The notes: a model not told the origin generated them from the sequence alone. A DNA stretch of 64,000 nucleotides from JAPPFW01 sp965231815 (GCA_965231815.1 OZ246890.1:372001-436000); one strand, 5' to 3'. Shown: positions 22,601 through 27,049, counted from the first letter of the stretch. Numbers and translations: made by a program.

Positions 22601-25378
22601 CTTGACCTCTCCCGGAGCAAAGGTAAGCGACTGCCGCTGGGCGCGCACATAGTCATAGTCGGCGACGGTGGCGGTTCCATCTTCGGTGTGCCATCCCACT
22701 GTGATCTCTTTTTCGGACGCAGCCGACAGAGTGACATCGAAGAATAGGGTCTCTCCCTCATCTTCCTGCTCGTCGGTGATGGACATTGTGGGCCGGGCGT
22801 CGTCGTCTCGTATGATCATCATCGCCCGAGGTTCGTCAAGTGTCGCGCCGGTGGGCGACTCCAGAACCACCGAAAACTTCTGATCCCACTCGTCGACGGT
22901 GTCCTGCAGAGTTGTGACCTGCAGAGCAACCCGAGTTTCACCGGCCGGGATGGTCACCTGTTGGGATGATTGTGACACATAGTCGGCGCCGGCCCGAGCG
23001 GTGCGGGCGGCGGAAACTCCTTCCCCACCGTCCACGGTCTTCCAAGAAAAGGTGACATCATCGGCGACCGGCTCATTGAGGGTAACCACAAAATCGGCCA
23101 CGCCGCCCTCCGTCACCTTCTCCTTCACCGCTCTAACAGAAAGCACCGGCCCATCCAAAATGTGAAGAACGGGTGTGGTGATATCCTCATTGATCTGCGC
23201 CGGAAGGTGCCGGCTACCGAATAATTCTTTGTATCTGTCAGGGTTCCTGGATTCAAATACTATAAGACCGCTACCTAATATCCAGAGTCCAACCCGCTTT
23301 ATCCTGAAATTGACAGTCTCGACGCCCTCGCCGTCTACGTCGTCTTTGATGGTCGGCAATTTTACAGACTTCTCAGTCCCAGCACTTCGATCAAAACTTA
23401 TCTCAAAATATTTTTCACCATCACTATCTGTCTGAACACCACTTGGAAGACGATAGTCGGAGTCGAGGAGCGCGGTTCCTCCTCCGGTGGTCCCCTGACC
23501 CAGGTCCTGGATATAGAACCGGAGAGACAAGCCGTGGCCGCGCCAGTTTTTGGAGGATCCGAGAGCCCTGGAGAGAGAAATCATCAACTCGGCGTCCTCG
23601 CCCTCGGGCACTTTATCGTCTTTCAAGGTGAAACTTATTTTTATATTGTCGTCTTCGTTTTTGATAGTCCCCCAAATAGGTCTATCGCTTGTCTCACAAG
23701 ATCCACTCCCGGGAAAACAGACATTTACGGGGTTGGACAGATTCACCCACACCTTCTCATCGGGCTCTTCGTCATAGTCGCCCTTCACCGTTACTGTTAT
23801 GTGCTTGAGCACCTCCCCCGGCCGGAAGGTGAGAGTGCCGGGGATGATGGCCTCATAGTCCGTGCCGGAAGTGGCCTGATCGTCTCCGACGCCTGTGCCT
23901 TGGGAATATTCCACTGTGACAGTTCGTTCGCTGGGCCGGTTGAGGGCGACGCCAAACCGCAACGGGGCTGTGTCACTATCTCGGGAATTGATGGGGTCGT
24001 CGGGTTCGAGGACCTCCGCTTGGGAAAACACAAAGGTAGGCGGTTCGTCATCGTCGAGGACGAAAACCTCAACGGGAAAAGTGGACTCGGGTGACAGATC
24101 AATGCCGATGGCTTCCGACTGGGCGATTTCCACCTTGAAACACTCCCTGGGTTCTTCGTCCACGTCATCTTGGATAGTGGGAATGCTCACGGTTACGGTC
24201 TGGTTGTCCCGGGAAAAGGCAAGCGTCTGAGGCCGGGTGGTCGCAAAATCGAACCCTTCCGTTGCCCGGTGGCTGCTGCTTTGACAGTTCCGTCTGACTC
24301 TGGCGACGATCTCCGCGCTTTCTCCCGTAATCAAAGGACGCGCCAGCTTGAATGACACCTCGGCCGTTTTCCCCTCGGTCACCTCCACCGGCTGGGTGTC
24401 CGACAACTTCACCCGGTCGTCGGAGTGGATAACCCCGATCCCCTCATCAGCGCGGTTGTAAAAGCCCGTGCTCTCGATTAGTTTGAGAGATCCGGTGGGG
24501 GATTTGAGTCGTACCCGGAAGTATTCCGGCAACTCCACCAGACTGTCGTGTTTCAGAGGTACCGTGATGGTTTTCCTCCGAGGTCCGCCTGAGGTAAAGG
24601 TCAGCGTGCCCGTTTTGGCTTCAAAGTCGGAAGAGGCGCTTGCATATTTGTAGATGGGGTGAGCGCCCAACCCGTCGTCGGTCACGTATTCGACAGTACC
24701 CGCCCCCTTTCCCTCCACCGCGACTTCGAAAGTGAGCGTTTCCCCTTCATTCCCTTCGTCACTGGTGATGGTCACCGAATAGAACTTGTCCGATACCGTG
24801 CCCTTCACCCAGAGAATCGACCGTTCCAGGTTTTGGGAGCTACGGGGAAACACGAGGTTTCTCTGGTCCTGAAAGGTCAGTTTAATCCAGATGACCTCAT
24901 CCCCCTCTGCCGCGCTGTCCTCGATGAGGGGGATCTCGATCTGTCTGGTCTGTTCGCTTAACGCCCCCTCGAACCTCACCTCGCCTGTGCCGTCCGCATT
25001 GGATTTCACGCCGTCGGAAAAGCCGATGGTCACAGCCGGGTTAATGTAATCTTCGCTCAACTTGGCGGCGCCGGCCGCCAGCACGTCGCCCGTCGGGCCC
25101 GAGCCGCCCAGCCCCACCAGTTCATAGCGGAGGGTTCCTCTCGCACCCGCGGCCCCCTTGATGGCAAACGTCAGGGTGCCGCCTTCAGTGGCCGTGGGCT
25201 CCTCGACGGTGATGTTGTGACCGTGCGCGGCGGCGTTCCCCGGGGTAAACGCCCAAAAGCCCACCGCCACCGCCACCGCCAACAACAGGTAGAGAGGCCC
25301 TGTCGGCTGCCGGCGGGCGTGGCGAGGCTTGATCGGCCTCCGTGCCCTCATCGGGTTGCAGAGTGTCATCGCGTTCAT
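1..25378 (-). CDS. Giant secreted Calx-beta repeat protein (3' end outside window)
   Basis: The frame stays open from the ATG at 25376-25378 to position 2, giving 8,459 visible codons with the stop beyond the left edge. I checked the divergent parts (20.1-25.3 kb, 2.46-3.5 kb, 1-720) codon by codon in places and found no stop. An AGGAAG ribosome site lies just before the ATG. Residues 1-51 form a signal peptide: a basic n-region, a hydrophobic stretch LYLLLAVAVAVGFWAF, and an AAA cleavage region. Divergent Calx-beta domains follow to about residue 1500, then a cadherin-like domain (about 1506-1610), a long array of near-identical Calx-beta pairs (about 1893-7219), and two copies of a mixed module with an unrecognised domain. 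Typical motifs are ITDDD, PVKGDTVDE and SGSDYTAP. Calx-beta domains bind Ca2+ and are common in large bacterial adhesins, so a surface or released adhesive role is inferred. No anchor or secretion signal is visible because the C-terminus is missing. Confidence 0.95.
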   Translation of the reverse strand, partial: MNAMTLCNPMRARRPIKPRHARRQPTGPLYLLLAVAVAVGFWAFTPGNAAAHGHNITVEEPTATEGGTLTFAIKGAAGARGTLRYELVGLGGSGPTGDVLAAGAAKLSEDYINPAVTIGFSDGVKSNADGTGEVRFEGALSEQTRQIEIPLIEDSAAEGDEVIWIKLTFQDQRNLVFPRSSQNLERSILWVKGTVSDKFYSVTITSDEGNEGETLTFEVAVEGKGAGTVEYVTDDGLGAHPIYKYASASSDFEAKTGTLTFTSGGPRRKTITVPLKHDSLVELPEYFRVRLKSPTGSLKLIESTGFYNRADEGIGVIHSDDRVKLSDTQPVEVTEGKTAEVSFKLARPLITGESAEIVARVRRNCQSSSHRATEGFDFATTRPQTLAFSRDNQTVTVSIPTIQDDVDEEPRECFKVEIAQSEAIGIDLSPESTFPVEVFVLDDDEPPTFVFSQAEVLEPDDPINSRDSDTAPLRFGVALNRPSERTVTVEYSQGTGVGDDQATSGTDYEAIIPGTLTFRPGEVLKHITVTVKGDYDEEPDEKVWVNLSNPVNVCFPGSGSCETSDRPIWGTIKNEDDNIKISFTLKDDKVPEGEDAELMISLSRALGSSKNWRGHGLSLRFYIQDLGQGTTGGGTALLDSDYRLPSGVQTDSDGEKYFEISFDRSAGTEKSVKLPTIKDDVDGEGVETVNFRIKRVGLWILGSGLIVFESRNPDRYKELFGSRHLPAQINEDITTPVLHILDGPVLSVRAVKEKVTEGGVADFVVTLNEPVADDVTFSWKTVDGGEGVSAARTARAGADYVSQSSQQVTIPAGETRVALQVTTLQDTVDEWDQKFSVVLESPTGATLDEPRAMMIIRDDDARPTMSITDEQEDEGETLFFDVTLSAASEKEITVGWHTEDGTATVADYDYVRAQRQSLTFAPGEVKRTIALGTITDHRNEADEQFRVELFHAPEAVFADPTGQGTILNDDPIEISISDASLVAENATDATATFTVTMSTPQSQGVTIKWRTENGIGGDNDIAKGDGTTLRGTKDFQSVPATDLTFAAGETTKTVSVTVLDDLLPEVEENFRVVLEKSDNTELVFRRSTAFGTIGDNESERIWIDQPSSFVITEGDRADGRNDVNVTVRRTQLSPYSVWRFIVCLIAEGEHAGTATLPRPSTQTVPGSKIDAYLRSSSYFSSQLCHIRLETNEVVYKNFRPGQNEFTFRIGTLGDDDPEENETFTVWIQLAGADPTVTSPEYYGGLIQTFTVLDDDQPQATIANATVEESSGKVDLTIELDKQATEDQVIYLVAQDGTAKAGSDYVYTNPITVPIKRGDKGAIEASISIPIIHDTIREGTETFTVSLLEDHPDTDTDEAKSSKLNVHPVDGIAIVAITDSRSPLLLTPPDTVVSEGDTAQIHFELTRTVEKVGGYNPKWAPTTQGVSQPATPGADYESQDRTLHFRSGHGVFHFPSRSDVELPTKENTKPEPDRNVGIEVKPTAGEDLRYEGYTASQTSGHLPLVIIRDDDSGSLKIEGLKNAKVEENAAWKSAKPTVSGHFVGHVTWTMEGDDVSLFSFSPDTGELSLPAQNFEQPADKDKNNTYQVTVRATDEDGNTDTQNVTVTVENVTTHFTVLEKTTKSVNEGEDVRIIMIPGKSLFDSQYTLEREVHMKWVTLPDETGTHPAGSDDYSVTNDGRIWFPQGKVSGTSFKFLTVKTSKDDLNEPPETFLVKLSGPNDDVEFRFLNDDHRTYSTYKTTVQFTVTIKDDDEVTLSVADATVVEGDTAQVVASLDRASYKDETFKWKTTADAGKDAIPATSADYTEVALTDVTIKAGETEVTLEVQTTEDTLDEEDETFLVTLQDPSVKSPTANRSAVVTITDDDPAPSVSVGDAAAKVSEGDDPKVTSDMSFTVSLSEVSGKDVTVTYSLGGTATGGSDYTTPNPLTVTIPAGSQTGSITVPVKGDVVEELDETVEVTLTKATNATLSTTAADLVGSGTITDDDTVVVSVNDATVTEGGKAEFTVVLSTSSDRAVTVKWVTAVDADEDAVPAAAGVDYTAVTTAQTLTVAAGATKGVLEVQTTKDTLDEEDETFLVVLSSPSNAALADDPNAKGTITDDDDPPSVSVGDAAAKVSEGDDPKVTSDMSFTVSLSEVSGKDVTVTYSLGGTASAGSDYTAPDPLSVTIPAGKSSGSITVPVKGDVIDELDETIKVTLTKATNATLSSVQGATVGEGTITDDDAVVVSVGDVTVTEGGKAEFTVALSTPSDRAVTVKWLTTVDADEDAVPATAGVDYTAVSPAQTLTVAAGATKGVLEVQTTKDTLDEEDETFLVVLLSVSNAVLADGITVKATITDDDPAPTVSVGDASAVSEGDDPAKTTDMTFTVSLSEVSGKDVTVTYSLGGSASAGSDYTAPNPLTVSIKAGSQTGSITIPVKGDTVDELNETVEVTLTGATNATLSSVAGATVGEGTITDDDATPTAASLSVTPTTVSEDATAAATVTVTATLSGSTTFGEAKTVTVTVGDKDDTAKSGTDYAAVDPFTVTIAAGAGSGSATFDLDPTDDSLDEPTETLSVAGSSTGLTVSSATVSITDDDPVPTVSIADATAVTEGDDPNTTKNMTFTVSLSAVSGKPVTVTYSLGGSASAGSDYTAPSPLSVSIPAGESSGSITIAVKGDVVDEPNEKIEATLTGATNATVSTVEGADEGEGIITDDDATPTAASLSVDPGSVAEDATAAATITVTATLSGTTTFNADKTVTVTVGAAGDSAKSGTDYAAVTGFDITIAAGAGSGSATFDLDPTDDSLDEPTETVTVAGSSTGLTVTSASVSITDDDPAPTVSVGDAAAVTEGDDPAKTTNMTFTVSLDAVSGKPVTVTYSLGGSASAGSDYTAPSPLSVSIPAGQSSGSITIAVKGDVVDEPNETVEVTLTGATNASVSTVEGADEGSGTITDDDATPTSASLSVAPGSVAEDASEAATVTVTATLSGSTTFSVDKTVSVTVGAAVDTAKSGTDYAAVDPFTVTIAAGSSSGSASFDLDPTDDSLDEPTETVTVVGSSTGLTVSSATVSITDDDPVPTVSIADATAVSEGDDPDTTKNMTFTVSLSAVSGKPVTVTYSLGGSATAGSDYTKPNPLSVSIPAGQSSGSIIIPVKGDTVDELNETVEVTLTGATNATVSSVAGADEGSGTITDDDATPSTASLSVAPSSVAEDASQAATVTVTATLSGTTTFSVDKTVSVTVGAAADTAKSGVDYAAVDPFTITIAAGAGSGSATFDLDPTDDGLDEPTETVSVSGSAGGLTVSSASVSITDDDAAPTVSIADATAVAEGDDPAKTTNMTFAVSLSAVSGKPVTVTYSLDGTATSGSDYTAPSPLSVSIPAGESSGSITIPVKGDTVDELNETVEVTLTGATNATVSASEKVGEGTITDDDDTPKAAVVAVVGGSLSSVAENVVGAPTISFTVTLQGSMFDVDKDVTVVVGKKGDTAVSGTDYKAVASFTVTIPAGASSVVGSFALDPTDDSLDEPDETLTISGSLDGVTISSTTVTITDDDDPPTVSVGDATAVAEGDDPDTTTNMSFTVTLDAVSGKAVSVTYSLGGSATAGSDYTAPNPLSVSIPAGSQTGSIVVPVKGDTVDESNETIEVTLTGATNATVSTVEGADEGSGTITDDDATPTAASLSVAPGSVAEDASEAATVTVTATLAGDTTFSADKTVSVTVGAAADTAKSGTDYAAVDPFTVTIAAGASSGSATFDLDPTDDSLDEPTESLSVSGSSAGLTVSSASVSITDDDAAPTVSIADATAVAEGDDPAKTTNMTFAVSLSAVSGKPVTVTYSLDGTATSGSDYTAPSPLSVSIPAGESSGSITIPVKGDTVDELNETVEVTLTGATNATVSASEKVGEGTITDDDATPAGASLSVAPTTVAEDTKEAATVTVTATLSGTTTFSADKTVTVTVGKASDTAKSGTDYAAVDPFTVTIAAGASSGSATFDLDPTDDSLDEPTESLSVSGSSAGLTVSSASVSITDDDAAPTVSIADATAVSEGDDPETTSDMTFTVSLSAVSGKPVTVTYSLGGSATAGSDYTAPDPLSVSIPAGESSGSIVVPVKGDTVDESNETIEVTLTGATNATVSTVEGADEGSGTITDDDATPTAASLSVAPGSVAEDASAAATVTVTATLAGDTTFSADKTVTVTVGKASDTAKSGTDYAAVDPFTVTIAAGAGSGSASFSLDPTDDSLDEPTETLSVSGSATGLTVTSASVSITDDDAAPTVSIADATAVSEGDDPETTSDMTFTVSLSAVSGKPVTVTYSLGGSATAGSDYTAPDPLSVSIPAGESSGSIIIPVKGDTVDEANETVEVTLVSATNASLSSVAGATVGEGTITDDDDTPSTASLSVDPSSVAEDASQAATVTVTATLSGTTTFSVDKTVSVTVGDKADTAKSGVDYAAVDPFTVTIAAGAGSGSATFDLDPTDDSLDEPTESLSVSGSLTGLTVSGATVSITDDDAAPSVSIADASAVSEGDDPETTSDMTFTVSLSAVSGKTVTVTYSLAGSATAGSDYTAPDPLSVSIPAGESSGSIIIPVKGDTVDEANETVEVTLVSATNASLSSVQGATVGEGTITDDDATPAGASLSVAPTTVAEDASQAATVTVTATLAGDTTFSADKTVTVTVGAAGDTAKSATDYTAVDPFTITIPAGAGSGSASFDLDPTDDGLDEPTETLSVSGVSTGLTISSASVSITDDDAAPTVSIADASAVSEGDDPETTSDMTFTVSLSAVSGKPVTVTYSLGGSATAGSDYTAPNPLSVSIPAGSLTGSIVIPVKGDTVDEANETVEVTLVSATNATVSATEKVGEGTITDDDATPSTASLSVDPSSVAEDASQAATVTVTATLAGDTTFSADKTVSVTVGDKADTAKSGVDYAAVDPFTVTIAAGAGSGSASFDLDPTDDSLDEPTESLSVSGSLTGLTVSGATVSITDDDAAPTVSIADASAVSEGDDPETTSDMTFTVSLSAVSGKTVTVTYSLAGSATAGSDYTAPDPLSVSIPAGESSGSIIIPVKGDTVDEVNETVEVTLVSATNASLSSVQGATVGEGTITDDDATPSTASLSVAPTTVAEDASQAATVTVTVTLSGTTTFSVDKTVSATVGDKADTAKSGTDYAAVDPFTITIAAGAGSGSASFDLDPTDDGLDEPTESLTVAGSAGGLTVSSASVSITDDDAAPSVSIADASAVSEGDDPAKTTNMTFTVTLSAVSGKPVTVTYSLGGSATAGSDYTAPDPLSVTIAAGESSGSIIIPVKGDTVDEANETVEVTLVSATNATVSATEKVGEGTITDDDATPAGASLSVAPTTVAEDASQAATVTVTATLSGSTTFDTAKTVTVTVGAASDSAKSGTDYAAVEAFTITIAAGAGSGSATFDLDPTDDSLDEPTETVSVSGSAGGLTVSSASVSITDDDAAPTVSVGDASAVSEGDDPAKTTDMTFTVSLSAVSGKPVTVTYSLAGSATAGSDYTAPDPLSVSIPAGSLTGSIVIPVKGDTVDELNETVEVTLTGATNATVSSVAGADEGSGTITDDDATPSTASLSVAPSSVAEDASQAATVTVTATLSGSTTFSVDKTVSVTVGKASDSAKSGTDYTAVTPFSVTIPAGASSGSATFDLDPTDDSLDEPTESLSVSGSLTGLTVSGATVSITDDDAAPTVSVGDASAVSEGDDPAKTTDMTFTVTLSAVSGKPVTVTYSLGGSATAGSDYTAPDPLSVSIPAGSLTGSIVIPVKGDTVDEANETVEVTLVSATNASLSSVQGATVGEGTITDDDATPSTASLRVAPTTVAEDASQAATVTVTATLSGSTTFNTAKTVTVTVGDKADTAKSGVDYAAVDPFTVTIAAGAGSGSATFDLDPTDDSLDEPTESLSVSGSLTGLTVSGATVSITDDDAAPTVSVGDASAVSEGDDPETTSDMTFTVTLSAVSGKPVTVTYSLGGSATSGSDYTAPDPLSVSIAAGESSGSIIIPVKGDTVDEANETVEVTLVSATNASLSSVQGATVGEGTITDDDATPAGASLSVAPTTVAEDASQAATVTVTATLSGSTTFDTAKTVTVTVGKASDSAKAATDYAAVDPFTITIPAGAGSGSASFDLDPTDDGLDEPTETLSVSGVSTGLTISSASVSITDDDAAPTVSIADASAVSEGDDPETTSDMTFTVSLSAVSGKPVTVTYSLGGSATAGSDYTAPDPLSVSIPAGSLTGSIVIPVKGDTVDEANETVEVTLVSATNASLSSVQGATVGEGTITDDDATPSTASLSVDPSSVAEDASQAATVTVTATLSGSTTFDEAKTVTVTVGKASDSAKSATDYAAVDPFTVTIPAGASSGSASFDLDPTDDGLDEPTESLSVSGSSAGLTVSSATVSITDDDAAPTVSIADATAVSEGDDPDTTKNMTFTVSLSAVSGKPVTVTYSLGGSATAGSDYTAPDPLSVTIAAGESSGSITIPVKGDTVDEANETVEVTLTGATNATVSSVAGADEGSGTITDDDATPSTASLSVAPSSVAEDASQAATVTVTATLSGTTTFSVDKTVSVTVGAAADTAKSGVDYAAVDPFSVTIPAGAGSGSASFDLDPTDDSLDEPTESLTVAGSAGGLTVSSASVSITDDDAAPSVSVGDASAVTEGDDPNTTKNMTFTVSLSAVSGKPVTVTYSLAGSATSGSDYTAPSPLSVTIAAGESSGSITIPVKGDTVDELNETVEVTLTGATNATVSATEKVGEGTITDDDDTPKAAVVAVVGGSLSSVAENVVGAPTISFTVTLQGSMFDVDKDVTVVVGKKGDTAVSGTDYKAVASFTVTIPAGASSVVGSFALDPTDDSLDEPDETLTISGSLDGVTISSTTVTITDDDDPPTVSVGDATAVAEGDDPDTTTNMSFTVTLDAVSGKAVSVTYSLGGSATAGSDYTAPNPLSVSIPAGSQTGSITIPVKGDVVDEPNEKIEVTLTGATNATLSTAAGATVGEGTITDDDSTPTTASLSVTPTTVSEGASQAATVTVTATLSGTTTFNTAKTVTVTVGDTGDTAKSGVDYAAVDPFTVTIPAGAGSGSATFALDPTDDTLDEPNETLTVTGTSTGLTVSSATVTITDDDDEPSVSIGDATAVTEGDDPDTTTNMTFTVTLSATSGQPVTVTYSLGGTATSGADFTAPNPLSVTIPAGESSGSIIIPVKGDVVDEPDETIEVTLTGATNASLSTATGATVGEGTIADNDPVPMIAIEEAVVVEGGKAAFVVSLVNPSSQAVTFKWQTADDTRQDANPATAGVDYTAVTTAQTVTIPAGDTAVSVEVQTLEDNIKDGDETFMVVLSSPVNAVLSPTKSTTMGTITDRPITLINKDRPTVTVIADYARLEGHAVVVAVLLSAPLNVAVDIPLKFPPHTAHTTAADELHPHRTFYIPDEYTSLSFYDDQLNEIPDSAMKTRSKFPSIRVERGKVAVINTIENLPRHIGENRKFTVELDLHNMPPSVQSGMPDAVEATLVDRGMAGPASRWWRVLAEGGRTVILDVLDAQARRYIHEATVRGSEEDANYIREKHNQRIATLAKLPYGQIDNPSRAVLGAAVGEFQEVAHGSVEAWWGGLDCRLRRMAVGESREADATSSWCSDWSSLDQTEQGYVQCIYKAVFTDEDLNCGPDVDVDRLTDITDLTTPTDASLSVAPSSVSEDAAQTVSITVTATLSGTATFSKDETVTVTVGHEDDSAESGTDYAAVDPFTITIPAGTGSGSATFSLDPTDDSLDEPTETLSVSGISTALAVSSTSVSITDDDLPPVADPPSVSVGDATAVTEGDDPSAATDMTFTVSLSATGDQDVTVTYTLGGSASAGSDYTAPNPLSVTIPAGSQTGSITIPVRGDVVDEPNETIEVTLTGATNATVSATEKVGEGTITDDDSTPTTASLSVTPTTVSEGASQAATITVTARLSGTTTFNADKTVTVSVGDTGDTAVSGTDYQAVNSFGITISAGTRSGSATFDLDPTDDTLDEPNETLTVTGTSTGLTVSSATVTITDDDDEPSVSVGDATAVTEGDNPRATTDMTFTVSLSAISGQPVTVTYSLGGTATSGADFTVPNPLSVTIPAGESSGSIIVPVKGDVVDEPDETIEVTLAGATNATLSTAAGATVGEGTIADDDPVPVIAIREGVAVEGGKAVFVVSLVNPSSQAVTFKWLTADDTRQDANPATAGVDYTAVTTAQTVTIPAGDTTVSVEVQTLVDNINDGDETFMVMLSSPVNGVLSATRSSAVGTITDGHTGLINQVRPTVTLIADYARIEGHAVVVAVLLSAPLNVAVDIPLKFPPHTAHTTAADEFHPHPTFYMPNDFTSLSYYDAEGNLLPDSEKPKNAKVPAIRVERGKVAVINTIEILPRNIGENRKFTVELDLHNMPPSVQSGMPDAVEVTVVDRGMAGPAARWWRVLAEGGRTVILDVLLAQDRRYIHDATVRGSEEDANDIREKHDKRIAGFAKSSYGQINN
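2490..3020 (-). other. Unrecognised domain of the giant protein, first copy
   Basis: This stretch encodes about 175 residues (near 7453-7629) that do not resemble Calx-beta. It includes the runs RWWRVLAEGGRT, GSEEDANYIREKHNQRI and EAWWGGLDC, several Trp residues, and three Cys between 2520 and 2665. It looks partly helical, unlike the surrounding beta repeats. It directly follows a divergent beta domain ending FTVELDLHN. A second copy starts at about 290 and runs off the window at position 1. I cannot assign a family. It could be a ligand-binding or cross-linking insertion in the stalk. Confidence 0.6.
3720..19700 (-). repeat. About 20 tandem 714-bp Calx-beta doublets
   Basis: The sequence repeats every 714 bp, with occasional 708-bp units. 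Each 238-residue unit encodes two Calx-beta domains. Type A reads like PSVSVGDA...EGDDP...VSGKPVTVTYSLGG...SGSITIPVKGD...TITDDD. Type B reads like SLSVAPSSV...VTVTATLSG...KSGVDYAAVDPF...DPTDDSLDEP. One reference point of type A recurs at about 3981, 4695, 5409, 6123, 6837, 7551, 8265, 8979, 9687, 10401, 11109 and so on to 18243. At the promoter-proximal end (18.3-19.7 kb), a third type with the motif EVQTTKDTLDEEDE replaces type B. Confidence 0.9.
20548..20860 (-). other. Cadherin-like domain within the giant protein
   Basis: Residues about 1506-1610 contain SFSPDTGELSLP, VTVRATDEDGN and TQNVTVTVEN. These are hallmarks of cadherin-type repeats, which also bind Ca2+. The domain is flanked by Calx-beta domains on both sides and appears only once in the visible part. 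Family assignment rests on motif recognition only. Confidence 0.65.
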
Positions 25379-25407
25379 GAAACACTTCCTGTCCGACTCT
25401 TTGTTGT

Positions 25408-25471
25408 TACTGACCGTTTGTCCTACTGACCGTTTACTATACCACTAGTTGCATACGCAACTTGTGTATGC
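25408..25471. promoter_or_regulatory. Control region between the giant gene and the MarR gene
   Basis: The 230-bp divergent spacer holds three notable elements. First, an inverted repeat GCATAC (25451-25456) / GTATGC (25466-25471), with the overlapping near-palindrome GTTGCATACGCAAC (25448-25461). Second, on the minus strand, a possible -10 box TATAGT at 25436-25441 for the giant gene, just downstream of that palindrome. Third, a 12-bp direct repeat TACTGACCGTTT at 25408-25419 and 25424-25435, in what would be the 5' leader. The size and symmetry of the palindrome suit a MarR dimer. That the adjacent regulator binds it is inference. Confidence 0.5.
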
Positions 25472-25608
25472 TTGATCATAATAAGTTCACACGTTTCGCG
25501 ACAACTCAACCGGACACCTTGTAAGCTCAGATCCTGGTTCCGCTAGATGAGCCCAGAACTGGGGCCTCGGCGCAGAAGGACCTAAACTCCTGCGAGGAAG
25601 GGGTAACC

Positions 25609-26079
25609 ATGCCGCACAATGAAGACTCCGGCCTCTCGTCGCAAACGCTCGCGGGTCTCACTCCCCTCCGCGTGTGGGATCTGGCGGCGCTGGTAGAAAA
25701 GGACTGGGCCGAGAGGCTGGCCCCCTATTCGCTGGCGCCCAACGACTTCCGGGTCTTGGCCGTCTGCATGGAGCTGGAACGGTGCACCGCGGTGGAGATA
25801 GCGGCGCGGGCGCCGGTTGACCCTTCGTCAATCAGCCGCATCGTTCACCGCCTAGTTCTCAGAGACCTGCTCTCCAGGCGACGATCACAAGTCGACCGAC
25901 GACTGGTGACGTTGCGTCTAACCAAGGTCGGGATGGAGCTTATGGAAAAGCTTCACCATTCTTTGTGGGATCTGCACGTTCTCCTCACAAGCGACCTGAG
26001 CAAGAAAGCTAAGAGCTCTTTGGAGTCGTCGATCGCCAAAATGCTCGCCGCCGTCAACCCGTCGGGGGAACCTCGGTAG
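25609..26079 (+). CDS. MarR-family winged-helix transcriptional regulator
   Basis: The product is 156 residues, the usual MarR length. The central winged-helix region is recognisable: TAVEIAARAPVDPSSISRIV is the helix-turn-helix, followed by a wing containing RRRSQVDRRLVTLRLT. Flanking helices, for example SKKAKSSLESSIAKML at the C-terminus, would form the dimer interface. The ATG at 25609 follows a good ribosome site (GAGGAAGGGG, 25594-25603). MarR proteins usually repress a divergent neighbour and release DNA when they bind a small ligand. Here the divergent neighbour is the giant Calx-beta gene, with a palindrome between them. Control of that gene, or of itself, is therefore likely but unproven. 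Confidence 0.85.
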   Translation: MPHNEDSGLSSQTLAGLTPLRVWDLAALVEKDWAERLAPYSLAPNDFRVLAVCMELERCTAVEIAARAPVDPSSISRIVHRLVLRDLLSRRRSQVDRRLVTLRLTKVGMELMEKLHHSLWDLHVLLTSDLSKKAKSSLESSIAKMLAAVNPSGEPR

Positions 26080-26218
26080 GCCTTCCCCACCTGACCTTCA
26101 CAATTGCCGAACTGCAGGATGCGCCCGGACGCTCCGGATGAAGGCGAGTCCGTGGGACGACCTCTTCGAAGGGCGCCGACGGACCAGGCCTCGATAGCGG
26201 AATCGGGTCAGGACCGAC

Positions 26219-27049
26219 TCAACTCACTGGGCGCACGGCCAAAGCCTCGCCGAAAGCGATGGCCGCCAAAGCTGCCGGGTCGGCTCTCCACCTGTCGGTA
26301 GCCTCCTCGATCGCCCCAAACAGGCCATCGGTGGCGGCGCCATAGAGCTTGGCTCCCTCGGTGACGTCGAAGGACAGGAACCACTCCTTGACCAGCGTAT
26401 ACAGATGATCGATCTGCTCTGGTTCGCTGTAGGTTTCCCAGGTAAACGATATACTGACATCGGTAAATCCCGATTGGGAAAGCAGCATCTTCAGTTCTTT
26501 GCCGATTTGCGGATGGGCATCGTCGGCGATCATAAGATCCGCGAACACCTCCCATCCCCTTTTCATAACACCGAGATCCGGATGAAGAAAACAGGAGTCC
26601 ACAATCATCTCGCGACATCCCAGCAGCCCTCCCGGTTTGAGAACCCGTTTCGCCTCGGCCAATGCAGCGGCGGTGTCGGGAACGTAGGCGAGGACGTCGT
26701 TGCAGTGAACGACGTCAAAAAAACCATCTTCGTAGGGAAGGTCCACCAGGTCGGCCACCTCAAAGACGGTGTTTTCGACCCGGCGATTCCGGGCGGTCCG
26801 GCGAGCTATCTCAATCTGTGACGGCTCGACATCCACGCCGTACATCTCCCCCGGCGCCACGGCTTCGGCCAGCCCCACCGACACGTAACCAGGACCACAC
26901 CCCAAGTCGATGATCCGCATGCCGGGTTCGAGACGTTCCATCAAGTAGCCGGCGAGTTCCTCAACGTGGAAAAGGGAAAGAAACGTCAAGTACTCCTCAC
27001 CGTAACCCATGGTATAATCTGGAGTCGAAGAAGCGATTTGGCTCGTCAT
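26219..27049 (-). CDS. SAM-dependent methyltransferase (class I)
   Basis: The 276-residue product has the class I methyltransferase fold signature. Motif I is IIDLGCGPGYVSVGLA (about residues 46-61), the acidic end of beta-2 is YGVDVEPSQIEIARR, and the later motifs are GFFDVVHCNDVLAYVPD and LKPGGLL. The ATG at 27049 follows AGGAAAGG. The C-terminal half carries an extra region seen in methyltransferases acting on small molecules or lipids. The substrate cannot be told from sequence. It stands alone on the minus strand, with no obvious operon partner. Confidence 0.8.
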   Translation of the reverse strand: MTSQIASSTPDYTMGYGEEYLTFLSLFHVEELAGYLMERLEPGMRIIDLGCGPGYVSVGLAEAVAPGEMYGVDVEPSQIEIARRTARNRRVENTVFEVADLVDLPYEDGFFDVVHCNDVLAYVPDTAAALAEAKRVLKPGGLLGCREMIVDSCFLHPDLGVMKRGWEVFADLMIADDAHPQIGKELKMLLSQSGFTDVSISFTWETYSEPEQIDHLYTLVKEWFLSFDVTEGAKLYGAATDGLFGAIEEATDRWRADPAALAAIAFGEALAVRPVS

